Part shown: in pieces, positions 25,889-34,934 of the stretch | How the letters are laid out: each line of letters starts with the position of its first letter | How positions within the stretch are numbered: position 1 is the stretch's first letter | Assembly (NCBI RefSeq): GCF_020524025.1 | Contig: NZ_JAIVKN010000001.1 | Coordinates: 1,116,001 to 1,180,000, forward strand | Direction: 5' to 3' | Source: Halobacillus litoralis | Lineage (GTDB): Bacteria; Bacillota; Bacilli; Bacillales; Halobacillaceae | Length of the DNA: 64,000 nt | Program-made: the position numbers and the translations under genes | The notes under the pieces: model-generated | What the model was told of the DNA's origin: nothing | The model's database searches: none | Seen by the model: only the letters and a program-made list of their open reading frames with translations

Positions 25889-26133
25889 CTTTTAGAACAC
25901 CAGAGTCCGTTTACATCTGAGAGCAAGCGTTCAACCCACCTCCGCTCATTTGAACTGTATGTCTTACTGAATCTGGAACCTTTCATTCATGGATGGTCTA
26001 TATACGCAATAAAGAAATAATTATATAGATGAAATTTGAAACCTTCCCAATCTTTATACGTAATACGTAATGTTCAGAATAGAATTATATGGTAAAGTGA
26101 ATCTCTGAGCACCTACAAGAAAGGAGTTTACAT

Positions 26134-27132
26134 ATGAATAAAAGAATTACAGCAAGTGTGATTGCCGCAGCAATTCTCATCGTCGCTATTGTTTTTCAAG
26201 CAGCTGGTTCGTTCATATCGAATGAGGAAGATGAAAACAATGCCATGTCTATTTTCTCAAACAGCGAAAAACTAGAAGAGAAAGTGGTAGAAAAGGGATC
26301 CGGCTCAAACCGAATCGTTGAACTAAACCTAGAGGGTACAATTATGGACAGTCCAAGTACCAATACCAATCCATTTAGCAGCGCTGGATATCAACATGAT
26401 CGTTTTATGAAGAAATTAGAGGCTATAAAAAATGACCCTTCCATCAAAGGCATTCACTTATATGTCAACTCACCTGGAGGCGGTGTTTATGAAAGTGCTG
26501 AAATCCACGACAAACTTCTGGAAATTAAAGAAAAAGACAAAATCATCTTTGTTTCCATGGGGAATATGGCAGCTTCCGGGGGGTATTATGTTTCTGCCCC
26601 GGCAGACCAGATCTTCGCAGCCAATGATACATTCACCGGATCTCTTGGCGTAATTATGCAGAGTGTTAATTATCAGGAGCTTGCTAATGAATATGGGGTT
26701 AAATTTAATACCATCAAAAGTGGTGAATTTAAAGATATAATGAGCCCTACTAAAGAAATGACCGAAGCGGATCGTGAAATTCTACAATCGCTTGTAGATG
26801 ATTCTTATGACCAGTTTGTAAACGTTATTGTCAATGGGCGTAATATGTCTGAGAGCCGGGTTCGTGAACTAGCTGACGGACGCATATATTCAGGGAAACA
26901 AGCCGTAGAAAACGGACTTGTCGATAAGATTGGTTTCCGTGAAGATACATTAGCTGCCTTAAAAGAAGAAATTGGCGGAGATCCTCAGGTTTTTCAGTAT
27001 AAAAACAATATCTCATCCATTCTTAACCTTCCGCTTGCCCAGAACCTGATGCCAAATAGTGAAATCCGCTATATCGAGAGGCTGATCAGCGAGCGCCAAG
27101 GTCCTACATTGATGTATATGTATACAGAATAA
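26134..27132 (+). CDS. sppA: Signal peptide peptidase SppA
   Basis: Membrane-bound serine protease that degrades cleaved signal peptides and, in Bacillus, is linked to lantibiotic resistance. A single N-terminal membrane anchor (ITASVIAAAILIVAIVF) precedes the S49 protease domain. The Ser/Lys dyad aligns with the B. subtilis enzyme: Ser148 in GNMAASGGYY and Lys200 in SGEFKD. 332 residues, full length. AAAGGAG precedes the ATG. The RDD gene 12 bp downstream is the usual operon partner (yteJ). Confidence 0.95.
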   Translation: MNKRITASVIAAAILIVAIVFQAAGSFISNEEDENNAMSIFSNSEKLEEKVVEKGSGSNRIVELNLEGTIMDSPSTNTNPFSSAGYQHDRFMKKLEAIKNDPSIKGIHLYVNSPGGGVYESAEIHDKLLEIKEKDKIIFVSMGNMAASGGYYVSAPADQIFAANDTFTGSLGVIMQSVNYQELANEYGVKFNTIKSGEFKDIMSPTKEMTEADREILQSLVDDSYDQFVNVIVNGRNMSESRVRELADGRIYSGKQAVENGLVDKIGFREDTLAALKEEIGGDPQVFQYKNNISSILNLPLAQNLMPNSEIRYIERLISERQGPTLMYMYTE

Positions 27133-27144
27133 GGAGGGGTATAT

Positions 27145-27687
27145 ATGGAAACAACGGATCATTCCTACAGCTCGAGCAGCCTTACTTCTACAGCTGCCAA
27201 ACATAAAGATGAACTTCAAAAATTGATTTTTGCCGGCTTCGGTTCCCGTTTTGCAGCCTACATCATTGATTTGATCGTCATATGGAGCCTTAATACAATC
27301 GTTACAAGGCCGCTTCTCAGGCTGATGAATATTGAAAACGCTCAACTCTGGATCCCTATGTTGAGCGCTGAAAATATTACAACATCCATTATCTTTTTCC
27401 TATATTTTATAGTGCTGACAAAATATTTTCACGCAACATTAGGAAAAATGATCTTCGGTCTTACTGTCATATCTTTCAAGGGTAACACGCTCACAAACGG
27501 ACAGATCATTTTCCGTGAATGCATTGGTCGATACATCAGCATGGCAGTTCTTGGCATTCCCTACCTTGTCGTTGCCTTTACAAAAAGACATCAGGGAATC
27601 CACGATTTGTTTGCAGATACATCGGTGATCAAGAGTAAATTCATCGAATTTAACGAGTCTTTAGAAGAGCATCCAGATACGATATAG
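27145..27687 (+). CDS. yteJ: RDD family membrane protein (YteJ)
   Basis: 180-residue polytopic protein with the RDD motif region GFGSRFAAYIIDLIVIW (about 31-48) and three to four hydrophobic segments. In B. subtilis SppA and YteJ act together in protection against LP9 lantibiotics, with YteJ restraining SppA; the same adjacency and a shared terminator support that pairing here. A GGAGGGG ribosome site precedes the ATG. Confidence 0.9.
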   Translation: METTDHSYSSSSLTSTAAKHKDELQKLIFAGFGSRFAAYIIDLIVIWSLNTIVTRPLLRLMNIENAQLWIPMLSAENITTSIIFFLYFIVLTKYFHATLGKMIFGLTVISFKGNTLTNGQIIFRECIGRYISMAVLGIPYLVVAFTKRHQGIHDLFADTSVIKSKFIEFNESLEEHPDTI

Positions 27688-27689
27688 AG

Positions 27690-27725
27690 AAACGCCTGCT
27701 TCCTTCACATAGGAAGCAGGCGTTT
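27690..27725 (+). terminator. Terminator of sppA-yteJ
   Basis: AAACGCCTGCTTCCT / AGGAAGCAGGCGTTT, a 15-bp perfect stem with 6-base loop and T6 tail. Confidence 0.93.
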
Positions 27726-27734
27726 TTTATTTAT

Positions 27735-27836
27735 TTAACGGGACGGATCCTGTTTACCAGTACCATTTGTTTCGCCTTTTTCACGGCGCAATTGGTTTAA
27801 ATCTTTCTTGTTTTTGTTTTTTGCCTTTTTGCCCAT
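27735..27836 (-). CDS. Small very basic 33-residue protein
   Basis: This gene is too short for normal ORF cut-offs but has AAAGGAGGGTG seven bases before its ATG at 27836. The product begins MGKKAKNKNKKDLNQLRREK and ends with NGTGKQDPSR: Lys/Asn-rich, no hydrophobic segment, like the small basic proteins often found in Bacillaceae spores or ribosome fractions. I cannot name a family. It is convergent with yteJ and upstream-divergent from the ger operon. Confidence 0.72.
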   Translation of the reverse strand: MGKKAKNKNKKDLNQLRREKGETNGTGKQDPSR

Positions 27837-27936
27837 TGTGACACCCTCCTTTCAGCCGTTAGTTTGCCACACACATGAAAAGTTCATGTAAAAGGGCTGT
27901 TTAAATCTATAAAAAGCATCAGGAGCTGTTGGATTA

Positions 27937-27967
27937 TGTGTAAAACCTGCCTCTCCTGCTCATACTA
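27937..27967 (+). promoter_or_regulatory. Sigma-G-type promoter of the ger operon
   Basis: TGTGTA (27937-27942), 18-base spacer, CATACTA (27961-27967), a good match to the forespore sigma-G -10 and a four-of-five match at the -35. It lies about 32 bp before the gerA start at 27999 and downstream of an alternative upstream ATG, which excludes the longer start. Confidence 0.7.
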
Positions 27968-27998
27968 TAATAAACCTTTCATTCAAGGGGTGATCAAC

Positions 27999-29378
27999 AT
28001 GGAAAAATCCCGCTTGGATATTAATGAGATCTTACGCGAGAAGAGCAAACAAGGGCACATCGTTACAAAAGAAATAGAAATATCCGGGCATTCGATTTAT
28101 GTGATCTACATGCCGTCAATAACAAAAAATGCAGAAATTAATAATTCAATTTTATCCCCTTTGATGGAGTGGAAGTATAGAAAAGGGCAAACGCCTGTTC
28201 ATACGTTTTCAACTGAGCAGCTGCAAGTGATGAAGAATAAAGACGAACTCGACGCTCACCTTCTAGACGGTTACACAATCCTCATTGAAAACGAGGATGT
28301 TTATGCGCTGGATACAGCCTACTTCTCTCATCGGTCAATTTCTGAACCCGTATCTGAGATGACCTTAAGGGGCTCAAGAGACGGTTTCATTGAATCTATT
28401 CAGGAAAATATCAACTTACTAAGAGTCCATTTAAGGACCACAGATTTACAATTAGAGTATTATACAGTGGGTACTAAATCTTTCACCAATGTGATCCTAG
28501 CTTACATACAAGGAGAAGTAAATGAAGAGCTATTAAAAGAAGCACGGAAAAGAATTGAAGAAATCAATGCAGAGTATGTCTCAGATGGAGGTCTTATTGA
28601 GCAGAGCATTGAGAAAAATACGTACTCCCTTTTTCCTGAGGTTCAGGGAACGGAGCGGCCCATTAAAGTAACCAATGCCTTAGTTGAGGGAAAAGTGGCT
28701 ATTTTTGTAGATGGCTCTCCTACTGTACTCATCGCCCCCATCACCTTAAACTCGTTGTTTCAAACGTCCGATGACTATAGTTTCAAATGGATACCGGCCT
28801 CTCTTGTCCGCTTGATGCGCTACATCGCTGCTTTCTTGGCGGTTATGCTTCCATCCATTTATATTTCATTAATCTCTTACCATCATGGGTTGATACCCAC
28901 AGATTTAGCAATCTCTATTTCAAAAACACGCGAAGGAGTACCTATTCCATCATTTATGGAAGCCTTTTTAATGCAGGTGACCATTGAAGTATTAAGAGAG
29001 GCAGGAATACGGCTTCCAAAACCCATTGGTCCTGCTGTCAGTATTGTAGGAGCAATTGTTTTAGGAGAAGCAGCCGTCACTGCGGGTATAGTTAGTCCGC
29101 TTATGGTTATTGTTGTATCTTTTGCTGCCATCTGCTCTTTTACCATTCCAGATTACAGTCTAAGTTTAGCACTTAGAGCAATCAGCTTTATCATGCTTTT
29201 TGCAGCTGCCATTCTCGGTATTTACGGCCTGATCATAGCTATATTTTTACTTAGTATTCATTTAGTCAGGATTAAAAGTTTCTCTGTCCCGTACTTAGAG
29301 CCATTCGCTCCTTATTATTATAAGAGATGGAAAGATACCTTTATACGTTTCCGGTTTAAGAAAGGGGGTTCCCAGTGA
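27999..29378 (+). CDS. Spore germination receptor subunit A (GerA/GerKA family)
   Basis: A subunit of a nutrient germinant receptor in the spore inner membrane. 459 residues: hydrophilic N-terminal domain with the family stretch RGSRDGFIESIQENINLLR (about 142-160), then about five transmembrane segments with PSIYISLISYHHGLIPTDLA and the conserved GPAVSIVGAIVLGEAAVTAG. AAGGGGTGAT before the ATG at 27999 sets the start. It is the first gene of a three-gene operon; gerB overlaps its stop by four bases. The germinant cannot be read from sequence. Confidence 0.94.
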   Translation: MEKSRLDINEILREKSKQGHIVTKEIEISGHSIYVIYMPSITKNAEINNSILSPLMEWKYRKGQTPVHTFSTEQLQVMKNKDELDAHLLDGYTILIENEDVYALDTAYFSHRSISEPVSEMTLRGSRDGFIESIQENINLLRVHLRTTDLQLEYYTVGTKSFTNVILAYIQGEVNEELLKEARKRIEEINAEYVSDGGLIEQSIEKNTYSLFPEVQGTERPIKVTNALVEGKVAIFVDGSPTVLIAPITLNSLFQTSDDYSFKWIPASLVRLMRYIAAFLAVMLPSIYISLISYHHGLIPTDLAISISKTREGVPIPSFMEAFLMQVTIEVLREAGIRLPKPIGPAVSIVGAIVLGEAAVTAGIVSPLMVIVVSFAAICSFTIPDYSLSLALRAISFIMLFAAAILGIYGLIIAIFLLSIHLVRIKSFSVPYLEPFAPYYYKRWKDTFIRFRFKKGGSQ

Positions 29379-30469
29379 GTGATGCTAAACAACTGACAGC
29401 CTTACAAATCATCGTCCTTACTACTTCTACAATGATTGGGATTGGTATTATTCTTATGCCTCGAGACTTAGCCAGACACGTGGATACTCCAGATTTATGG
29501 ATCAGCATTATCTTTGGAGCTATCTTCATGTGCATAGTATCTATCATCTATGCTTTTCTCTCTTCCCGTTATCCTGGTTTATCTATTTTTGACATCTCAC
29601 CAATCATAGTAGGAAAATGGTTTGGATTTATCTTTAATTTTTGCTTTGTGATTTATTGTTTAATCATTTCTGCATACATTCTTCGAGTGACGGCTGTTAT
29701 CATCAAAAACTATCTATTGGATACTACTCCCCTCTATGTGATTGCAGGGACATTTTTGATGGTCAGCCTATACTTGATTGCAAACGGGGCAGGTGATGTG
29801 GTTCGTTTCTTTCAATTGTATTTTCCTATTATGATGTTCATGTTTATTGTGCTCGCTTTACTTAGTACAAAGGATATTAATATACAAAATACAAGACCCA
29901 TGTTTGAAACAGATATCCTCCCTTTAATTACCGGGGTAAAAATCACCCTTTTTTCATTTGTAGGAATTGAATTTCTGTTAGTCTTTGGCACCCTGATCAA
30001 AAAGAAATCCGCGAAAAATTTAATGTATACATTGTGGACCAGCTTAGGACTGACTTCAATGCTCTATATTCTTTTCATCATCATTTCAATTGGCGTCCTC
30101 GGTGTGGAGGAATTAAAAGAAATCGCTTTCCCGACAATTGAAATGGCAAAAAGCATTGAATTTCAAGGGTTTTTCTTTGAGCGTTTTGAATTAATCTTCC
30201 TGTTTGGCTGGTTAATTACAGCGTTTACTTCGCTTACTGCCTACTACTTCTCTATGACAACAGGAATGAAAAAAATGTTTGGAGGATCCCGGTTTATGAT
30301 TTGGATCTCTGGTACAATCATTTATGTTTTGACCCTGTATCCAGAGGGACTGACAGATGTTTTTCACTATTCTCAACTGATTCAAATAATTTCAGCAATA
30401 GCGGTTATTGCTATTCCAGGTATTCTTTTACTTGTTTCACTATTGAGGAGGCAGACCTATGTTTCTTAA
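29375..30469 (+). CDS. Spore germination receptor subunit B (GerB family transporter-like)
   Basis: 364-residue membrane protein with about ten hydrophobic helices, related to APC-type amino-acid transporters; the B subunit binds the germinant. Family start TALQIIVLTTSTMIGIGIILMPRDLA and a helix containing FVGIEFLLVFG are visible. Translation starts at a GTG overlapping the gerA stop (four bases), with AAGGGGG inside gerA as ribosome site. The gene overlaps gerC by 11 bases, so all three subunits are coupled. Confidence 0.93.
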   Translation: MSDAKQLTALQIIVLTTSTMIGIGIILMPRDLARHVDTPDLWISIIFGAIFMCIVSIIYAFLSSRYPGLSIFDISPIIVGKWFGFIFNFCFVIYCLIISAYILRVTAVIIKNYLLDTTPLYVIAGTFLMVSLYLIANGAGDVVRFFQLYFPIMMFMFIVLALLSTKDINIQNTRPMFETDILPLITGVKITLFSFVGIEFLLVFGTLIKKKSAKNLMYTLWTSLGLTSMLYILFIIISIGVLGVEELKEIAFPTIEMAKSIEFQGFFFERFELIFLFGWLITAFTSLTAYYFSMTTGMKKMFGGSRFMIWISGTIIYVLTLYPEGLTDVFHYSQLIQIISAIAVIAIPGILLLVSLLRRQTYVS

Positions 30470-31619
30470 ACGTTCCCTTATTTCACTGCTCCTCTTATTT
30501 TCATTGGCGGGATGCTGGGATATTAAAGAAATTGAAGACATAGGAATTGTGTTGGGTATTGCGCTGGATACAACTGAAGATGATCAACTTTCTATGATTC
30601 ATCAGTTCGTTGTACCCGGTCAAATCCCTACGCAGCAGAGCGGATCACCAGAAGGATTACCTTTTCAAAATATCCAGATAAAAGGTCATTCTCTTTTTGA
30701 AATTATTCGCAACAATTCTTTAGAAAGCAATGTCCCTCCAAATTTTACTCACTTAAAAACCATTTTACTCTCAAAGGAACTCTTAGAGAAAAAAAGAGTG
30801 GATCAATTCATTGACTTGTTCATAAGGGATCATGAATTTCGGAGAACTGTGCCTGTGTTTATTACACGGGATACTGTCGAAGAAGTGTTTGGAGAACAGC
30901 CTATGAAAGAACTGTTTCCTTCTATTCAAATTAAAGAGTTAAGTGAAAACCATTATTTAAATAATTTAACATTAAAAAGTCTTACTATAGGGGAAATGTC
31001 TCAATATATTTCGGAAGAAAAGAGTTTCTTAATCCCAGGCGTTGGGTTAAAAGAAGGTAAGGTAATTTCTCAAGGAGCTGGCATTGTTTCTTCAGAAGAC
31101 TTCCGCTATCAAGGCTGGCTGACGGAGGAAGAAGTGGAAGGAGTCCGCTATATTAATAACAGTGTTGAAGGCGGTTATATCGACTTAAGTGAAGACCATA
31201 TTGAACAAGGGCCAGTAGTTCTTGAAATTAATGGATCAAACACGTCCTATCATGTCGATCATTCAGGAGAAACGGTTCAACTTCATTTGAAAGTAAGCAT
31301 CGAAACGTCGCTTGCAGAAGATTGGGCCATAGGTAGAGATGTTTACACGAAAGGCTGGAAAGAAGATTTGGAAGAAGCAGCCAATAAAAACATTAAGAAA
31401 AAAATTGAAAATGTTATAGAAGCTGCCCAGACGGAATATGAAACAGATTTCCTCAACCTATCTCAATGGATCCATATCAATGAACCCGATTATTTCAAAA
31501 AACATGAGGCAGAATGGGATGAGCTCTTCACAGACCTTGATGTCAAAGTCAGCGTACAAACGAAAATCACAGAATTTGGCACCCAAAACTTTAATGCCAA
31601 TGAAGTTGGAGATTCTTAA
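30459..31619 (+). CDS. Spore germination receptor subunit C (Ger(x)C lipoprotein)
   Basis: 386 residues with a lipoprotein signal SLISLLLLFSLAGC (lipobox LAGC, Cys about 20) followed by WDIKEIEDIGIVLGIALD, the classic GerC opening. It is the lipid-anchored outer-leaflet subunit of the germinant receptor. The gene overlaps gerB by 11 bp and is followed by a terminator. No gerD-like or small D-subunit gene is seen next to it. Confidence 0.94.
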   Translation: MFLKRSLISLLLLFSLAGCWDIKEIEDIGIVLGIALDTTEDDQLSMIHQFVVPGQIPTQQSGSPEGLPFQNIQIKGHSLFEIIRNNSLESNVPPNFTHLKTILLSKELLEKKRVDQFIDLFIRDHEFRRTVPVFITRDTVEEVFGEQPMKELFPSIQIKELSENHYLNNLTLKSLTIGEMSQYISEEKSFLIPGVGLKEGKVISQGAGIVSSEDFRYQGWLTEEEVEGVRYINNSVEGGYIDLSEDHIEQGPVVLEINGSNTSYHVDHSGETVQLHLKVSIETSLAEDWAIGRDVYTKGWKEDLEEAANKNIKKKIENVIEAAQTEYETDFLNLSQWIHINEPDYFKKHEAEWDELFTDLDVKVSVQTKITEFGTQNFNANEVGDS

Positions 31620-31676
31620 ACTAAGGCATTTGTTATGTAAGGACCAGGGACAAAAGACGACAACAGGAGATTTAGA

Positions 31677-31710
31677 AAAATGCTGAGAAATTAAAACCTC
31701 TCAGCATTTT
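31677..31710 (+). terminator. Terminator of the ger operon
   Basis: AAAATGCTGAGA (31677-31688) pairs with TCTCAGCATTTT (31699-31710), followed by CTCTTTTTC. Confidence 0.9.
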
Positions 31711-31846
31711 CTCTTTTTCAACCAAGGGCATAATTTCTTTAGAGGCAATTCAGTAACTGTTAATAGTCAGAACACAACAAAAAGAAGAATGCTTTCCTAA
31801 ATATCTCAATTAAAGTAGTCCCTAGTCTTACTTAGATCAACAGCGG

Positions 31847-32872
31847 CTACATTTTCATACAGTCTTCTACAGCCTTAACAATCAAGTAGGCACCCTTACT
31901 TTCATTGCTGCACACAGTAACCAGCAATTCATTTACATCGTAAAAGCATGAATGAAAGCTAACTCCTGGATCATAGCCCATCACATGGTATTTGACTTCC
32001 CCGTGATCAAGACTATCTATCCACAACCCATAGCCATAATATATCTGCTCTTTTACACTTACGTGGGGTTCAATTAATTGTTGAGTCATTGGTTTACTTA
32101 AAAGCTGAAAACTCATTAACCCCTCCCAAAATCGGTTCATTTCCTTAACCGTTACATATGCACCACCATCTGCACCGCCTTTGACAGGTACAGAATAGAA
32201 ATTCGTCTTCCAAGTGCCGGAGACTTGATCTTTAATATAACCATAAGCGATATTTCCAGGAAGAGCATCCATGGAATAATAACCTGATTCCTTCATCTGA
32301 CAACGCGTCAGGATCTCCTTTTCTACATAATCAGTAAAAGAAACACCTGTTTGATATTCAATAATCAATCCCAATACAATAAACCCGGCATTATTATAGT
32401 GAAACTTTCCTCCAGGTGAGAACATCATGGGCTTTTCTTGAAACATTGGAAGAAAATCTTTTAATTGTTTTAAGCAGTACATGGGGCTTTCTTTCCAAAG
32501 CTCTTCAAAGTCATCCATTTCCTCTTCATTAAAGTAATCAGGAATTCCTGATGTGTGAGTAAGTAAATGATGAACCGTCACCTCTTTACTGAAATGCGGA
32601 AAATCTATATCGATTATATTATGTATGGGTGTTTTAAAGGAAAACATGCCTTTCTCAACAAGCTGAGCTATGGCGACAGCTGTAAATATCTTACAGCCTG
32701 AAGCAATTCCAAACTTAGTATCCGGAAGGTTTCGAAGCTTCTCTGCCCGGTTTCTAAATCCATATCCTTTGCTAAAAACCCCCTGTCCTTTCTTCTTTAT
32801 TTCCACACTTCCTGTAAAAGATGTGCTGCTGCAGATTTGGTCAATCTTATGACCCCAATCCAATGTCTTCAT
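31847..32872 (-). CDS. Serine hydrolase, beta-lactamase/PBP4* family
   Basis: 341 residues with the penicillin-binding fold: SxxK in FGIASGCKIFTA (about 55-66), YNN in FHYNNAGF (about 160) and HVMGYDPG in place of the KTG box. No signal peptide, so it is probably a cytosolic esterase or peptidase rather than an antibiotic-hydrolysing beta-lactamase. Related proteins act on D-amino-acid peptides or esters; the substrate is unknown. Monocistronic. Confidence 0.85.
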   Translation of the reverse strand: MKTLDWGHKIDQICSSTSFTGSVEIKKKGQGVFSKGYGFRNRAEKLRNLPDTKFGIASGCKIFTAVAIAQLVEKGMFSFKTPIHNIIDIDFPHFSKEVTVHHLLTHTSGIPDYFNEEEMDDFEELWKESPMYCLKQLKDFLPMFQEKPMMFSPGGKFHYNNAGFIVLGLIIEYQTGVSFTDYVEKEILTRCQMKESGYYSMDALPGNIAYGYIKDQVSGTWKTNFYSVPVKGGADGGAYVTVKEMNRFWEGLMSFQLLSKPMTQQLIEPHVSVKEQIYYGYGLWIDSLDHGEVKYHVMGYDPGVSFHSCFYDVNELLVTVCSNESKGAYLIVKAVEDCMKM

Positions 32873-33126
32873 GTTTATCTTCCTTCCCTTCTTTCTTAAA
32901 AGAATGTCTCTAATTAGGTTTCTCTTATATGTATGTCTCTGTTAAAGTCTGTTTTTGATTTTAAATTTATATAAGGACTCTTATCCAGGTTGTAAACGTA
33001 CCTAAAAGGTCACATTCATCATAAGCATAACAAATAAGAATTTTATAAGGAGAAATAGTGTGAAATTTTTGCAACCTTCTGATTAAAAGCCTACACTATT
33101 AACCAGAAACGAGAAAGGATGAGGAT

Positions 33127-33849
33127 ATGGGACAAGATATTCACGGTAAAACCGCATATATTACCGGTGCAGGAAGAGGCATTGGAAAAGCTACAGCCCT
33201 CAAACTAGCTCAAGAAGGGGTTCATGTGGGTCTCATAGCGAGAACAGAGAGCCAGCTCAAACAAGTAGCCGAAGAGGCCCGCACTTATGGAGTTCAAGCA
33301 AGTATTGTACCTGTGGATATATCCAATTTGAATCAGGTAGAAGCTGCTGTTCAGCATTTAAAAAAGGAACTTGGCCCAGCCCAAATTTTAATTAATAATG
33401 CCGGCATCGGTACTTATGGACACTTCTTAGAAATAGAACCAGAAGAATGGAAAAAAACATTCGAAATAAATGTATATGGTACCTACCATATGACCCGCGC
33501 TGTTCTACCTCATATGATAGAAAATAATGCAGGAGATATCATTAACATCTCTTCTAGTAGCGGTTTAAAAGGAACAGCCGGCTCAACCGCTTACAGCGCT
33601 TCGAAGTTTGCTGTACAAGGCATGACTGAAGCTCTCATGCAGGAAGTAAGACGTGAGAACATTCGTGTGTTCACCTTAAATCCAAGTCTTGTAGCAACCG
33701 AACTTGCTTTTGGTGAGGACCTCGATGATCAAGATAAGGAGAAATACATGCAGCCTGAAGATTTGGCTGAGTATATGACTGCGCAGTTAAAACTTCATCC
33801 CCGCATCTTTATTAAGCAGTCACTCCAATGGGCAACGAACCCCTTTTAA
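33127..33849 (+). CDS. Short-chain dehydrogenase/reductase (FabG-like)
   Basis: 240 residues with the classical SDR set: cofactor loop TGAGRGIG (about 14-21), NNAG (about 89-92), catalytic Ser in ISSSSG and the YSASK active site (about 152-156). Resembles bacillar 3-ketoacyl-ACP-reductase-like proteins; a specific substrate is not assigned, and a housekeeping FabG would be expected elsewhere with other fab genes. GAAAGGATGAGG precedes the ATG. Monocistronic with terminator. Confidence 0.9.
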   Translation: MGQDIHGKTAYITGAGRGIGKATALKLAQEGVHVGLIARTESQLKQVAEEARTYGVQASIVPVDISNLNQVEAAVQHLKKELGPAQILINNAGIGTYGHFLEIEPEEWKKTFEINVYGTYHMTRAVLPHMIENNAGDIINISSSSGLKGTAGSTAYSASKFAVQGMTEALMQEVRRENIRVFTLNPSLVATELAFGEDLDDQDKEKYMQPEDLAEYMTAQLKLHPRIFIKQSLQWATNPF

Positions 33850-33860
33850 AGTTACTATTA

Positions 33861-33899
33861 AAAAGGAACCCATCTCCATTATGGAGATGGGTCCCTTTT
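33861..33899 (+). terminator. Terminator of the SDR gene
   Basis: AAAAGG-A-ACCCATCTCCAT pairs with ATGGAGATGGGT-C-CCTTTT, one internal mismatch, T-rich tail. Confidence 0.9.
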
Positions 33900-34010
33900 C
33901 ATTTTTTCATGGTAGTTCTCCTTTCTTAATTTATGTGTTTGAGGATGGAGAAAGTCAGATTTCTATGTTATCCAAACCTTTATCTATTCCAGATTAGAAA
34001 GAACCAAAAA

Positions 34011-34052
34011 AACACCTTCAAGAAACGATGGTTCCCATTCCTTGAAGGTGTT
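34011..34052 (-). terminator. Terminator of the met ABC operon
   Basis: AACACCTTCAAG (34011-34022) pairs with CTTGAAGGTGTT (34041-34052); on the minus strand a U6 run follows. Confidence 0.88.
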
Positions 34053-34077
34053 CCTTTGATCTTCATTATCCCTTGAT

Positions 34078-34911
34078 TTATTCTTCTTTCATCCACTGCG
34101 GCTTTCCAAATCCTTCAAATTCTTCATCAATTATTTTTTCAAATTCAGCGGATTGAACCACTTCTTTTATATCTTTAACAAATTGAGCGTCTATATCTTC
34201 TGTCTTCACAGCCACACGGTTGCGGTATTGATCCGGCATATCCTCTAAAGCCAATGCATTTAACAAATCCATATCAGCAGCAAGCGCGTAGTTCCCTGGA
34301 ACCATGGATAAATCCTCACTATCAACAAGACGTGGAAGCTGGCCGGCCTCTACTTCTACAAAGTCAATTTCTTTAGGATTTTCCTTAATATCTTTAAGTG
34401 ATGCACGAAGCGGATCTACATCTTTCTTAATCTTAACTAAGCCTTCATCTTCTAAAATAAGCAAAGCACGTGCTAAATTTGTCGGGTCATTCGGTACAGC
34501 CATTGTACTGCCTTTTTCAATCTCATCCACTTGCTTATACTCATTCGAATAAATACCCATCGGGGCTGTTGGAACGATAATGACTTCAGAAAGTTCCAAA
34601 TCATGTTCCTTAGCAAAGGATTCTAAATAGATGCCGTGCTGAAAGAGGTTAGCATCTAAATCACCATTAGCCAAAGCTTTGTTTGGTTGGACATAATCCG
34701 TGAATTCCTTGTTCGTTACTTCATACCCTTTCTCTTCAAGGAGAGGAGCAATAGCTTTATTGACCATATCACTGTATGGACCAGAAGTAGCTCCAAAGCG
34801 GATTTTTTCTTTTCCTGATGCATCCGCATTTTCATCACCACTGCCACAGGCAGCTAAAAAGGTTAAAGTTAAGGTTAAGATTGCTATAGCAAGTGTAAAT
34901 CGTTTCTTCAT
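34078..34911 (-). CDS. metQ: Methionine ABC transporter substrate-binding lipoprotein
   Basis: 277 residues of the NlpA/MetQ family. The signal peptide ends in the lipobox FLAAC (Cys about 22). The sequence KIRFGATSGPYSDMVNKAIAPLLEEKGYEV and DYVQPNKALANGDLDANLFQH are typical of MetQ. It delivers methionine (or methionine sulfoxide or D-Met) to MetP. Third gene of metN-metP-metQ, 23 bp after metP, under the SAM-I riboswitch. Confidence 0.95.
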   Translation of the reverse strand: MKKRFTLAIAILTLTLTFLAACGSGDENADASGKEKIRFGATSGPYSDMVNKAIAPLLEEKGYEVTNKEFTDYVQPNKALANGDLDANLFQHGIYLESFAKEHDLELSEVIIVPTAPMGIYSNEYKQVDEIEKGSTMAVPNDPTNLARALLILEDEGLVKIKKDVDPLRASLKDIKENPKEIDFVEVEAGQLPRLVDSEDLSMVPGNYALAADMDLLNALALEDMPDQYRNRVAVKTEDIDAQFVKDIKEVVQSAEFEKIIDEEFEGFGKPQWMKEE

Positions 34912-34934
34912 ATGTATTTCCTCCTCTAATATAG

